25,096 nucleotides of DNA from positions 1-25,096 of IMG/VR virus record IMGVR_UViG_3300031972_003132. One strand, given 5' to 3'. Source of the DNA: a virus. Under the pieces are notes generated by a model. The model worked only from the letters and a program-made list of their open reading frames with translations. It ran no database searches and was not told where the DNA came from. The translations under genes were made by a program, and so were the position numbers. Positions 6,192-12,752 of this stretch are shown piece by piece; the first letter of the stretch is position 1; every line of letters starts with the position of its first letter.

Positions 6192-7034
6192 TTGGAGACC
6201 GTTCTGCTTGTCGCCGTGATCGTGGCGTTCGCGGTCGTCGCGCTGCGCTTTCTCGACTGGCTGTTCGGCCATCGCTCGAAGCGACCGGCGCCTCCGCCGC
6301 AGCCGCGCCGTCCGCCCGACGAAGTGTGGGTGCCGCCGCGCCGGGAGCCGTCGCAACGACATGTCTTTTCCTCCCGGTCCGTTGCCTCCCGGAGTTCGGC
6401 CGCACCGGCCGCACCTGTCGCAGTTGCGCCGCTGACGGCCGGCATGAATTACCGGATGGAATATGGCGATGTGGATGGCGTGGTGACGGACAGGCTCGTG
6501 CGCGTGCAGGGCGCGGCGCTGGAATATGGCCTCGGCTATCTCCGGGCCTATTGCCATCTGCGCGGCGCGCAGCGGACCTTTCGCGGCGACAGGATCCTCG
6601 CGCTTCGCGAGGATGGCGGCGCGATGGTGGCCCGTCCGGCGGAAGCCGTCGCGCAGCTCGCCCGACTGATGGGAGAGAAGGACCCCGAACATGACCGGGT
6701 GATGAGTCGCGTGAGGGGCGGTCTCAACGCGCTGATCTGGATTGCGCAGTCGGACCGGGATGTGACGGTTGACGAAGCGGAAATCCTGATGGACTTCATT
6801 GCCGCGCGTAACGGGCTGGCGGGCGCCGCCTATGCCACCGTTCCCTGGCGACAGGATCGTGCGGCCGCCTATATCGACGATGCGCGCCCGACCTTCGCGA
6901 CCGCCATGGGCGCGCTCGCAAAAATGTCGAGAAGCGGCAAGGAATTCAAGCTGATGGAGGATTTCGCAGAGCGCCTTGTCGCGTGCGGCGGCGCAGGCGC
7001 TGCGAACCGGAGACGGCAGTTGTTTCCGGGCTGA
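6192..7034 (+). CDS. Membrane-anchored WYL/TerB-like domain protein
   Basis: 280 residues from a TTG start, with GGGAGGGG a few bases upstream. Residues 4-26 form a transmembrane anchor. About 30-80 is a Pro/Arg/Ser-rich linker. Residues 86-139 resemble a WYL-type domain (NYRMEYGDVDG, then YLRAYCHLRGAQRTFRGDRI, the usual ligand-sensing beta barrel with the R-x-F-R-x-D-R-I signature). Residues 175-265 are helical with IAQSDRDVTVDEAEILMDFI, like TerB/DjlA-type acidic domains. No DNA-binding domain is seen. It sits tail to tail with the repressor (stops adjacent) inside the immunity region, with operator sites just upstream, so expression is likely tied to the lysogenic state. Membrane sensing or exclusion is possible but unproven. 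Confidence 0.82.
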   Translation: METVLLVAVIVAFAVVALRFLDWLFGHRSKRPAPPPQPRRPPDEVWVPPRREPSQRHVFSSRSVASRSSAAPAAPVAVAPLTAGMNYRMEYGDVDGVVTDRLVRVQGAALEYGLGYLRAYCHLRGAQRTFRGDRILALREDGGAMVARPAEAVAQLARLMGEKDPEHDRVMSRVRGGLNALIWIAQSDRDVTVDEAEILMDFIAARNGLAGAAYATVPWRQDRAAAYIDDARPTFATAMGALAKMSRSGKEFKLMEDFAERLVACGGAGAANRRRQLFPG

Positions 7035-7718
7035 CTACAGCCCGAAAAGCTCGCTGTTCGTCATGATCTTGTGAACGGCATGCACCGTTTCGCGAAGGAT
7101 ATCGACGGTGGCCTTCGGGTTGTGCTTGTCGAGGGTGATGTGGCGTTCGGTCCGCTTGGCGAGCAGTCCGATCGTCGCCTCATAGCCTTCGCCGGGGTGG
7201 CGGCACTGGATCACCACGGCATCGCCGATGCCCGGCGGCTTGTGCGGATTGGCAAAGATCAGGTCGCTCGGCCAGAACTGCGGGATCATCGACTCACCCT
7301 CGACATAGAGACCGTAAATGTCTTTTGCGAAGCGCAGGCCGGGCGGCCGCCGCGCGTAGTCGATCGGATCGGTGTTGAGCTGGAAAGACCCCTTGAGATG
7401 CGAGCCGGCAGCCGTGCCCAGGATCGGCACGTCGCGTGGAAGTTCGTAAGTCATGGGGAGTGATGGTGGCTCGGCCTTCGCGCGTGGCGCCGGCTTTGCG
7501 ACGTCCGACAGGGTCTCGACATCGAGCAGCCATTCCGGGGTCGTTTCGAGGACGCGCGCGATCTTGTAGATCGTATCGATGCGCGGGTTCTTCGTCGTGC
7601 CGTCCAGGATCTTGCGGAGCGTCTCCTTTGCGCCGGTCGCATCGATCGATACGCGAGCGGGCGTCTTCCCGGTCTCGGTCAGTCTTTGTTTAATTCGTGA
7701 AATCAACACGTTGCTCAT
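7035..7718 (-). CDS. CI/LexA-like phage repressor (HTH + S24 peptidase)
   Basis: 227 residues. An XRE-like HTH occupies about residues 9-65 (ETLRKILDGTTKNPRIDTIY, then ARVLETTPEWLL). A linker follows, with an Ala-Gly pair (A104-G105) suited to self-cleavage, and then an S24 peptidase domain: nucleophile S143 in YVEGESMIPQFWPSD and a probable general base K188 (GLLAKRTERH). Known behaviour of the family: RecA-ssDNA stimulated self-cleavage ends lysogeny. There is no SD. On the minus strand a perfect TATAAT ends 7 bases before the ATG, so transcription should start at or next to the A of ATG, giving a leaderless mRNA as for lambda cI from PRM. An operator covers this -10, implying autoregulation. 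Confidence 0.94.
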   Translation of the reverse strand: MSNVLISRIKQRLTETGKTPARVSIDATGAKETLRKILDGTTKNPRIDTIYKIARVLETTPEWLLDVETLSDVAKPAPRAKAEPPSLPMTYELPRDVPILGTAAGSHLKGSFQLNTDPIDYARRPPGLRFAKDIYGLYVEGESMIPQFWPSDLIFANPHKPPGIGDAVVIQCRHPGEGYEATIGLLAKRTERHITLDKHNPKATVDILRETVHAVHKIMTNSELFGL

Positions 7719-7721
7719 AGC

Positions 7722-7737
7722 GCGTATTATATGACGC
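7722..7737. promoter_or_regulatory. Operator candidate O1 over the repressor -10
   Basis: GCGTATTATATGACGC, an imperfect 16-base palindrome containing the minus-strand TATAAT (7731-7726) of the repressor promoter. Binding would shut off the repressor gene, as OR3 does in lambda. Confidence 0.6.
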
Positions 7738-7754
7738 GCCCCTTTCCATGGACA
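7726..7754 (-). promoter_or_regulatory. Repressor promoter (PRM-like), leaderless
   Basis: On the minus strand TGTCCA (7754-7749, 3 of 6 to consensus) is separated by 17 bases from a perfect TATAAT (7731-7726). The predicted start of transcription coincides with the ATG at 7718. The poor -35 directly next to an operator (7755-7770) fits a promoter that needs activation. Confidence 0.6.
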
Positions 7755-7770
7755 GGGTAATAAAATACGT
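7755..7770. promoter_or_regulatory. Operator candidate O3 at activating position
   Basis: GGGTAATAAAATACGT matches 12 of 16 bases of the operator at 6126-6141. Its centre is about 44 bases upstream of the predicted repressor transcription start, close to the position of OR2 relative to lambda PRM, and 23 bases from the centre of the neighbouring operator. Confidence 0.5.
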
Positions 7771-7799
7771 TGACATGGCGTATTTAATTACGCATCAAT
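7770..7799 (+). promoter_or_regulatory. Rightward promoter (PR-like) with operator in its spacer
   Basis: A perfect TTGACA (7770-7775) is followed after 18 bases by ATCAAT (7794-7799). The spacer carries the palindrome GCGTATTTAATTACGC (7778-7793). Transcription should start about 7805-7806, at the ATG of the next gene. Confidence 0.6.
7778..7793. promoter_or_regulatory. Operator candidate O2 in PR
   Basis: GCGTATTTAATTACGC, the best palindrome of the right-hand set, placed between -35 and -10 of the rightward promoter exactly as its near-identical copy (6126-6141) is in the leftward promoter. Confidence 0.68.
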
Positions 7800-7805
7800 T
7801 GCGCC

Positions 7806-8204
7806 ATGACGCTTCGAGAAAGACTGCTGCTCATTGCCGAGACCTATTGTTCGCTTTCGGGAACATCGAAGGCGCGCGTCTCGACGGTCGTGCTGTCCGG
7901 CGGTCGCCGGCTGGCGATGATCGAGGCGGGCGGGGACATCGGCACGGAGCGCTATGAGCGCGCCATGCAGTGGTTTTCCGACAACTGGCCCGAAGGGGCC
8001 GACTGGCCGGAGGGCGTGCCGCGCCCCGGTCGTGACCTTTCCTGCGGCGGTGGAGCAGAGGCAGCTCGCGGGTCTCATAAGCCCGAGGTCGCCGGTTCGA
8101 GTCCGGCCCCCGCAACCAGCCACACCCTGAAGAGCGAACCGGGGCGGGAGGGCGTGCCATCGGGCGCCTTCCCGTTGCCAACCTGCCCGGAGGCTGCGGA
8201 ATGA
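7806..8204 (+). CDS. First right-operon gene, unknown (Cro position)
   Basis: 132 codons if read to the stop at 8204. The first about 75 residues look genuine: MTLRERLLLIAETYCSLSG, then KARVSTVVLSGGRRLAMIEAGGD and ERAMQWFSDNWPEGADWPEG. This resembles short conserved rhizobial phage proteins whose helical middle could be an HTH-like fold (from memory, not searched). The rest of the frame runs straight through the tRNA gene at 8043-8118, so the natural C-terminus has probably been lost or replaced. There is no SD; the ATG coincides with the predicted transcription start, so the message may be leaderless. By position it corresponds to cro, but that role is inferred only from place and size. Confidence 0.62.
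   Translation: MTLRERLLLIAETYCSLSGTSKARVSTVVLSGGRRLAMIEAGGDIGTERYERAMQWFSDNWPEGADWPEGVPRPGRDLSCGGGAEAARGSHKPEVAGSSPAPATSHTLKSEPGREGVPSGAFPLPTCPEAAE
8043..8118 (+). tRNA. tRNA with CAT anticodon (Met-type), one extra acceptor base
   Basis: A cloverleaf can be drawn: D arm GAGC-AGAGGCA-GCTC, anticodon stem CGGGT/GCCCG around loop CTCATAA (anticodon CAT), variable region AGGTC, T arm GCCGG-TTCGAGT-CCGGC, and an encoded 3' ACCA. The 3' acceptor strand is CCCCGCA, but the 5' strand is TGCGGCGG, one base too long, so one C must bulge. The initiator mark of three G-C pairs next to the anticodon loop is missing (a G-U closes the stem), so it looks like an elongator Met or, if modified, an Ile(CAT) tRNA. 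It overlaps the reading frame of the gene 7806-8204. Whether it is charged and functional is open. Confidence 0.82.
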
Positions 8205-8295
8205 AGTGGTCTCTTTCATGCGGTCCCCCTTGAGCGGCTGATCTGCCGACCAGACGACCATCGCAAACCGAAACCATTCCCGCCACGGGAAACGA

Positions 8296-8341
8296 CGCCG
8301 GGTTTTCCCGGCGCGGGAACCCTTTTGTCCGCCGGGCGGAC
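8296..8341 (+). terminator. Hairpin cluster before the HTH gene; possible terminator
   Basis: This lies in the 151-base gap 8205-8355. CGCCGGG-TTTT-CCCGGCG (8296-8313) is a perfect hairpin. An alternative stem pairs GGGTTTTCCC with GGGAACCC and is followed by TTTT (ends about 8325). A third perfect palindrome, GTCCGCC-G-GGCGGAC (8327-8341), ends just before the SD of the next gene. The two overlapping structures could act as a weak or conditional terminator separating the tRNA from the downstream operon. No long T-run is present, so this is uncertain. Confidence 0.4.
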
Positions 8342-8355
8342 CGGAGAAGCGAATC

Positions 8356-8859
8356 ATGACCGAGCCGAACGAATTCACGAACCGCTGGAACCTTCGCCTG
8401 CTCGCCGCGCAACGCGACCTCGTCGAGGCCTGCGGCGGCATCGCCCGTGTCGTCGAGCGCACCGGCTATTCGAAATCCCAGGTCGGGCGCTGGAACGGCG
8501 GGCTGGAGCGCGACCTCATGCCGCTCGCCGCCGTGCTCATGCTGGAGGCCGATGCGGGCCGGCCGCTCATCACCGCCATCATGGCCGAATTTCACGGCCG
8601 GGAACTTTCCGGCGAAGGCGAGGGGCAGCGCGACGGGCTTCACTGCCTGTCGGCGCTGAATGCCGAGCTTGTCGAGGTCTGCGGCCAGATGATGGTCGAG
8701 ACCGTGCGCGCCAAGGCCGACGGCGTCGTTTCGCGCTCCGAGGCCGAGCGGCTGCGAACGCTGTCGCGCCGGGCGGAAACGATCCGCGCGAAGATCGACG
8801 CGGAACTCGCCGGGGTGCAGGCCAAGGGCGGGCTATCGGTGGTCGGGGGCGGGGCATGA
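8356..8859 (+). CDS. Phage HTH regulator
   Basis: 167 residues. About residues 14-62 form a helix-turn-helix of the phage regulator type (AAQRDLVEACGGIARVVERT, then GYSKSQVGRWNGG), followed by LMPLAAVLMLEADAGRPLIT, the usual helix after the HTH in CII/YdaS-like phage regulators. The C-terminal third (SRSEAERLRTLSRRAETIRA) is a long charged helix that may mediate oligomerisation. GGAG lies 9 bases before the ATG. Its stop overlaps the next start (ATGA). Placed early in the rightward operon, it may control the later genes or the lysis-lysogeny choice; targets are not known. Confidence 0.78.
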   Translation: MTEPNEFTNRWNLRLLAAQRDLVEACGGIARVVERTGYSKSQVGRWNGGLERDLMPLAAVLMLEADAGRPLITAIMAEFHGRELSGEGEGQRDGLHCLSALNAELVEVCGQMMVETVRAKADGVVSRSEAERLRTLSRRAETIRAKIDAELAGVQAKGGLSVVGGGA

Positions 8860-9095
8860 CCGGCTCACCCGAAACCGAACTGCGCCGGCTTGACGCGCGC
8901 AAGCTGCATGCGATCGCGCGCCTGCATCAGGATCTCGCCTTTGTCGGCGCGGCCCTCGGCGAGAACGCGATGAAGGCGCTGGCGGCGGAAGAGGCGGACA
9001 CGCTGACTGCCCGCGAGGCGGTCGAGGGTGCCGTTGCCTGGCGGCCGGCGACCATTGCGCCCGACCAGTGGCGCCATTCCGCGAGGGCCTGGTGA
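8856..9095 (+). CDS. Small hypothetical protein
   Basis: 79 residues from the ATG at 8856, which overlaps the previous stop (ATGA). It is largely helical and charged (ELRRLDARKLHAIARLHQDL and NAMKALAAEEADTLTARE) and ends in a Trp-containing tail, AWRPATIAPDQWRHSARAW. No family recognised. It couples the HTH gene to the GcrA gene (TGATG at 9093-9097). Confidence 0.68.
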   Translation: MTGSPETELRRLDARKLHAIARLHQDLAFVGAALGENAMKALAAEEADTLTAREAVEGAVAWRPATIAPDQWRHSARAW

Positions 9096-9688
9096 TGGTG
9101 GACGCCTGGACGGATGAGGACATTGCCGAGGCCGCGCGTCGCTGGAAGCGCGGCGAGAGCGCCGGCACGATCGCGCAGGCCATGGGTCGGACACGCAATG
9201 GCGTGCTCGGCCTGATGTACCGCAAACGCGAGCGCTTTCCGCTGCGCGATGCCGCCATGGGCATCAAGCGCGCCGGGCGCGGCTCTTCTCCGCCGGCGAT
9301 GCCGCGGCCGGAAGCGCGGCCGAGGCCTGTCCCGGTTGCGAAACCGGCAGAGCCCGTCCACCGGCCGCCGGCCGCGACACAGGCGCCGCGCCCCGTCGCG
9401 CCCGATGTCGTTGCGGCGACCCGTCCCGGCTTTTTCGCCCATCGCGACCGGCTGCAGGCCGGCAGCGCGCCGGTGGCGCTGGTCGACCGGACGACCCGGC
9501 AATGCGCCTGGCCGCTCACGGATTTTCTCGATGCCTCGCCGGCCGACATGCCCTGCTGCGGCGCGCCCGTTGCCAGCGGGCGGGCCGGCGGCAGCTATTG
9601 CGCGGCCCACGCCGTGCTTGCCGTCGGTCAGGGCACCCGGACCGAGCGGATGGCGGTCGCGGTCGCCTCCGGACGGAGGGCCGGCTGA
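9095..9688 (+). CDS. GcrA-family cell-cycle regulator
   Basis: 197 residues. The N-terminus MVDAWTDEDIAEAARRWKRG continues into an HTH (SAGTIAQAMGRTRNGVLGLM), the GcrA DNA-binding domain. A Pro/Ala-rich linker covers about residues 65-130. The C-terminal block has the GcrA-type Cys pattern: QCAWPL, then CCGAPV and SYCAAHAVLAV. Known role of host GcrA: a sigma70-associated transcription factor active at promoters carrying CcrM-methylated GANTC. A phage copy beside a DNA methyltransferase gene could redirect methylation-dependent transcription or tie phage timing to the cell cycle (inference). The start overlaps the preceding stop (TGATG); a GTG one codon later is possible. Confidence 0.9.
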   Translation: MVDAWTDEDIAEAARRWKRGESAGTIAQAMGRTRNGVLGLMYRKRERFPLRDAAMGIKRAGRGSSPPAMPRPEARPRPVPVAKPAEPVHRPPAATQAPRPVAPDVVAATRPGFFAHRDRLQAGSAPVALVDRTTRQCAWPLTDFLDASPADMPCCGAPVASGRAGGSYCAAHAVLAVGQGTRTERMAVAVASGRRAG

Positions 9689-10032
9689 TGCGCTTCCTGC
9701 AAACGAACGCCTTCTTCGTTCTCGTCATCCTCGCGCTGCTGCTCGCGGGCATCGTGCTTCTCCTCCTGCCCGGCCGGGCAGCGGCGCATGATGCGCCCAC
9801 CGGCTGGTCCTATCCCTATTCCTGCTGCACCAACCACGATTGCAGGATGATTGCCTCCGCCGCGGTCGGCGAGGGGCCGAAGGGATACACGATCCACGCC
9901 ACGGGCGAGCTTGTGCCCTATCAGGACACCCGCGTGCGGCATTCGCCCGATGGCGATTTCCACTGGTGCAGCGTCGCCGGCAAGGACGATACGCGCACGA
10001 TCTGCCTCTTCGTGCCGCCGAGGGCGTTCTGA
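9688..10032 (+). CDS. Exported Cys-rich hypothetical protein
   Basis: 114 residues. A signal peptide or signal anchor occupies residues 8-33 (AFFVLVILALLLAGIVLLLL followed by PGRAAAHDA; AAA-H is a possible cleavage site). The mature part has cysteines in YSCCTNHDC, HWC and TIC, with GELVPYQDTRVRHSPDGDFH between; similar short exported proteins recur in rhizobial phages and chromosomes (from memory). The even number of cysteines suggests disulfides in the periplasm. TGATG overlaps lie at both ends. The longer upstream frame is a shadow of gcrA. Confidence 0.78.
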   Translation: MRFLQTNAFFVLVILALLLAGIVLLLLPGRAAAHDAPTGWSYPYSCCTNHDCRMIASAAVGEGPKGYTIHATGELVPYQDTRVRHSPDGDFHWCSVAGKDDTRTICLFVPPRAF

Positions 10033-12752
10033 TGAGCGTTCACGATCGAGACATTCATCGGGCTTACGAACAGTTTCTCGAAGCCAAGGTGCCGGCCGCA
10101 CCCCGGCTCGGCTTCGAGGTCGCGGCCGAGGCGGTCAATCCGCTGTTGAAGCCGATGACGCGCGCGATCGTGCCCTGGGGCTGCCGTGGCGGGCGGCGCG
10201 CCTATTTCCTGCGCTTCGGCCTGCACAAGACCTCGACGCAGCTGGAGACCGGTCGGCAGGTGCTGATGAAGGAAGGCGGGCACGGCCTGATCGTCTGCCC
10301 GCTCGGCGTCAAGCAGGAATTCTTCCGCGAGGTCGCGCTCTATCACCCGGACCTGCGGCTGAAGTTCATCCGCACCACGGCGGAGATGGAAGAAAAGAAC
10401 ACGCCCGGCACGGGCGAGAAGCTCATCCACATCACGAACTACGAGAGCGTGCGCGAGGGCAAGATCGATTGTTCGCTGCTCACCTTCGTCTCGCTCGACG
10501 AGGCGGCGGCGCTGCGCGGGTTCGGCGGCACCAAGACCTTCCGCACCTTCATGGCCAAGCTTGCCGGCGACGACCGGGAAGCGGGTGTGAAGACGGCGGG
10601 CGTGCCCTATCGCTTCGTCGCGACCGCGATCCCGGATCCGAATGAATATATCGAGTTGCTCGCCTATGCGGCATTCCTCGGCGTGATGGATGTCGGCGAG
10701 GCGAAGACCCGCTTTTTCAAGCGCGACAGCGAGAAGGCCGACCGGCTGACGCTGCATGCCCACAAGGAAGAGGAATTCTGGCTGTGGGTCGCCTCCTGGG
10801 CGCTCTTCGTGCAGAAGCCGTCCGACCTCGGCTTTTCCGACGAGGGCTATGAACTTCCGCCGCGCGACATCCGCTGGCACGAAATCCCCTCCAACCATGC
10901 CGCCGCCGGCGCCGAGCGCAGCGGGCAGGGCCGGCTCTTCGCCGATGCCGCCCATGGTGTCGTCGACGCGGCGCGGGAGAAGAAGCGATCGCTCGATGCC
11001 CGCGTCGCCAGGATGATGGAAATCCGCGCCGAGGACCCGGATGCGCACCGCATCATCTGGCACGATCTCGAAGACGAGCGCCGGGCGATCGAGGCGGCGA
11101 TCCCGACCGTGCAATCGGTCTGGGGCAGCCAGGATCTCGGCGAGCGCGAGGAGCGCGTCATCGCCTTTTCCAACGGAGACTTCGCCGAGCTTGCCACCAA
11201 GCCGGTACTCAACGGCTCCGGCTGCAATTTTCAGTACCATTGCCGACACAACATCTATCTCGGCATCGGCTTCAAGTTCCACGACTTCTTCCAGTCGCTC
11301 TTCCGCACCCAGCGATTTGGCCAGACCGAGCAGGTGCGCGCCGACCTCATCTATACCGAGGCGGAGCGCAAGACGCGGGCCGAGCTGGAGCGCAAGTGGC
11401 GCGAATTCGAGGTGCAGGCCGAGAAGATGGCGGCGATCATCCGCCGCTTCGGCCTGGCGTCGAGCGCGATCGACGGGGCCTTTGGCCGACAGATGGGCGT
11501 CAAGCGGCGGGAGGTGACCGGTGGCGTCTCGGACAAGGGCGACTGGCTTTACAAGCTGGTGCACAATGACACGATCCTGGAAACCTCGGCGATGGAGGCC
11601 GACAGCGTCGACCTGATCGTCACCTCCATCCCCTTTTCGACGCAATACGAATACACGCCGTCCTATCACGACCTCGGCCACACCGACGACGACGCGCATT
11701 TCTGGTCGCAGATGGATTTCCTGACGGGCGAGTTGCTGCGCGTGCTGAAGCCCGGGCGGCGCGCCGTCATCCATGTCAAGGACCGGATCGTGCCCGGTGG
11801 CATCACCGGCTACGGCTTCCAGACCGTCTCGCCCTTTTCCGACGATTGCGTGGCGCATTTCCGCCGGCACGGCTTCGCCTTCCTGTCCCGCGTGACCATC
11901 GGTACGGACGTGGTGCGCGAGAACAACCAGACCTATCGGCTCGGCTGGTCCGAACAGTGCAAGGATGGGACCCGCATGGGCCACGGAATGCCGGAATACC
12001 TGCTGGAATTCCGAAAACCGCAGACCGACCGCTCGCGCGGCTATGCGGACGTGCCCGTGGTGAAGGCGAAACCCGATTTCGTCAGCGTGATCGACGGGCG
12101 GCCGGTGGATGCCGGCGACGACGATTACGATGCCAAGCGCATCGTCGCGGTGCCTGGCACCGGCTATTCGCGCGGGCGCTGGCAGCTCGATGCGCATGGC
12201 CAGTGGCGCTCCTCCGGCGACCGGCCGCTTTTGCCCGATGAGCTTGCGCGGCTCGTGCGGCTCGACGCCAAGCAGATCTATCGCGGCTGGAAGGCCTTCT
12301 GCCTCTCCACCGTCTACGACCACGAAACGCATGTCGCCTTCTGCGAGGCGCTGGACGAAGCCGGCCGCCTGCCGCCGACCTTCATGATCGCGCCGCCCCA
12401 TTCCGACCATCCGGAGATCGTGACGGATGTGGCGCGCATGCGCACGCTCAACATGCTGCAGGCGAAGAAGGGACGGGAGATGCATCTCTGCCCGCTGCAG
12501 TTCGACATCGTCGAGCGGGCCGTGCGCGCCTACAGCAACCCCGGCGAACTGGTCTTCGATCCCTTCGGCGGCATCATGACGGTGCCCTATGTGGCGCTCG
12601 GTCTCGGCCGGCGCGCAATTGCCACCGAACTCAACCCCGATTATTTCCGCGACGGCTGCCACTATGCCGAGCTTGCCGCCGGCGGCGGCAAGGGGCCGTC
12701 GCTCTTCGACCTGATGGCGCTGGAAGCCGGACAGGCGGAGGCGGCGGAATGA
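10032..12752 (+). CDS. Fused SF2-helicase-like and N4/N6 DNA methyltransferase
   Basis: 906 residues. About 40-450 follows the SF2/SNF2 helicase layout, but key motifs are altered: motif I GLHKT (63-67), motif II DEAA (156-159), motif III TAIP (198-201), motif VI region RTQRFGQTEQVR (425-436). About 510-665 and 815-880 form a beta-class amino-methyltransferase, with the catalytic motif first (SIPF at 532-535, followed by YEYTPSYHDLGHTDD) and the SAM motif FDPFGG (842-847) near the C-terminus. Likely reaction: SAM-dependent transfer of methyl to exocyclic N of A or C. The ATPase half may be inactive or altered. No restriction enzyme is nearby, so self-protection from host restriction is the simplest role. 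The start overlaps the previous stop. Confidence 0.87.
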   Translation: MSVHDRDIHRAYEQFLEAKVPAAPRLGFEVAAEAVNPLLKPMTRAIVPWGCRGGRRAYFLRFGLHKTSTQLETGRQVLMKEGGHGLIVCPLGVKQEFFREVALYHPDLRLKFIRTTAEMEEKNTPGTGEKLIHITNYESVREGKIDCSLLTFVSLDEAAALRGFGGTKTFRTFMAKLAGDDREAGVKTAGVPYRFVATAIPDPNEYIELLAYAAFLGVMDVGEAKTRFFKRDSEKADRLTLHAHKEEEFWLWVASWALFVQKPSDLGFSDEGYELPPRDIRWHEIPSNHAAAGAERSGQGRLFADAAHGVVDAAREKKRSLDARVARMMEIRAEDPDAHRIIWHDLEDERRAIEAAIPTVQSVWGSQDLGEREERVIAFSNGDFAELATKPVLNGSGCNFQYHCRHNIYLGIGFKFHDFFQSLFRTQRFGQTEQVRADLIYTEAERKTRAELERKWREFEVQAEKMAAIIRRFGLASSAIDGAFGRQMGVKRREVTGGVSDKGDWLYKLVHNDTILETSAMEADSVDLIVTSIPFSTQYEYTPSYHDLGHTDDDAHFWSQMDFLTGELLRVLKPGRRAVIHVKDRIVPGGITGYGFQTVSPFSDDCVAHFRRHGFAFLSRVTIGTDVVRENNQTYRLGWSEQCKDGTRMGHGMPEYLLEFRKPQTDRSRGYADVPVVKAKPDFVSVIDGRPVDAGDDDYDAKRIVAVPGTGYSRGRWQLDAHGQWRSSGDRPLLPDELARLVRLDAKQIYRGWKAFCLSTVYDHETHVAFCEALDEAGRLPPTFMIAPPHSDHPEIVTDVARMRTLNMLQAKKGREMHLCPLQFDIVERAVRAYSNPGELVFDPFGGIMTVPYVALGLGRRAIATELNPDYFRDGCHYAELAAGGGKGPSLFDLMALEAGQAEAAE

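Noticed and set aside
4943-6445. A 500-codon minus-strand frame across the repeats and immunity edge
   Set aside because: Only its last 77 codons (from 5176) look like a gene with an SD; the rest is antisense to the exported protein and WYL genes.
9921-12662. A 913-codon open frame on the minus strand
   Set aside because: It is antisense to the helicase-methyltransferase gene; GC-rich third positions keep the opposite frame open. The product is His/Ala/Gly/Arg-rich without motifs.
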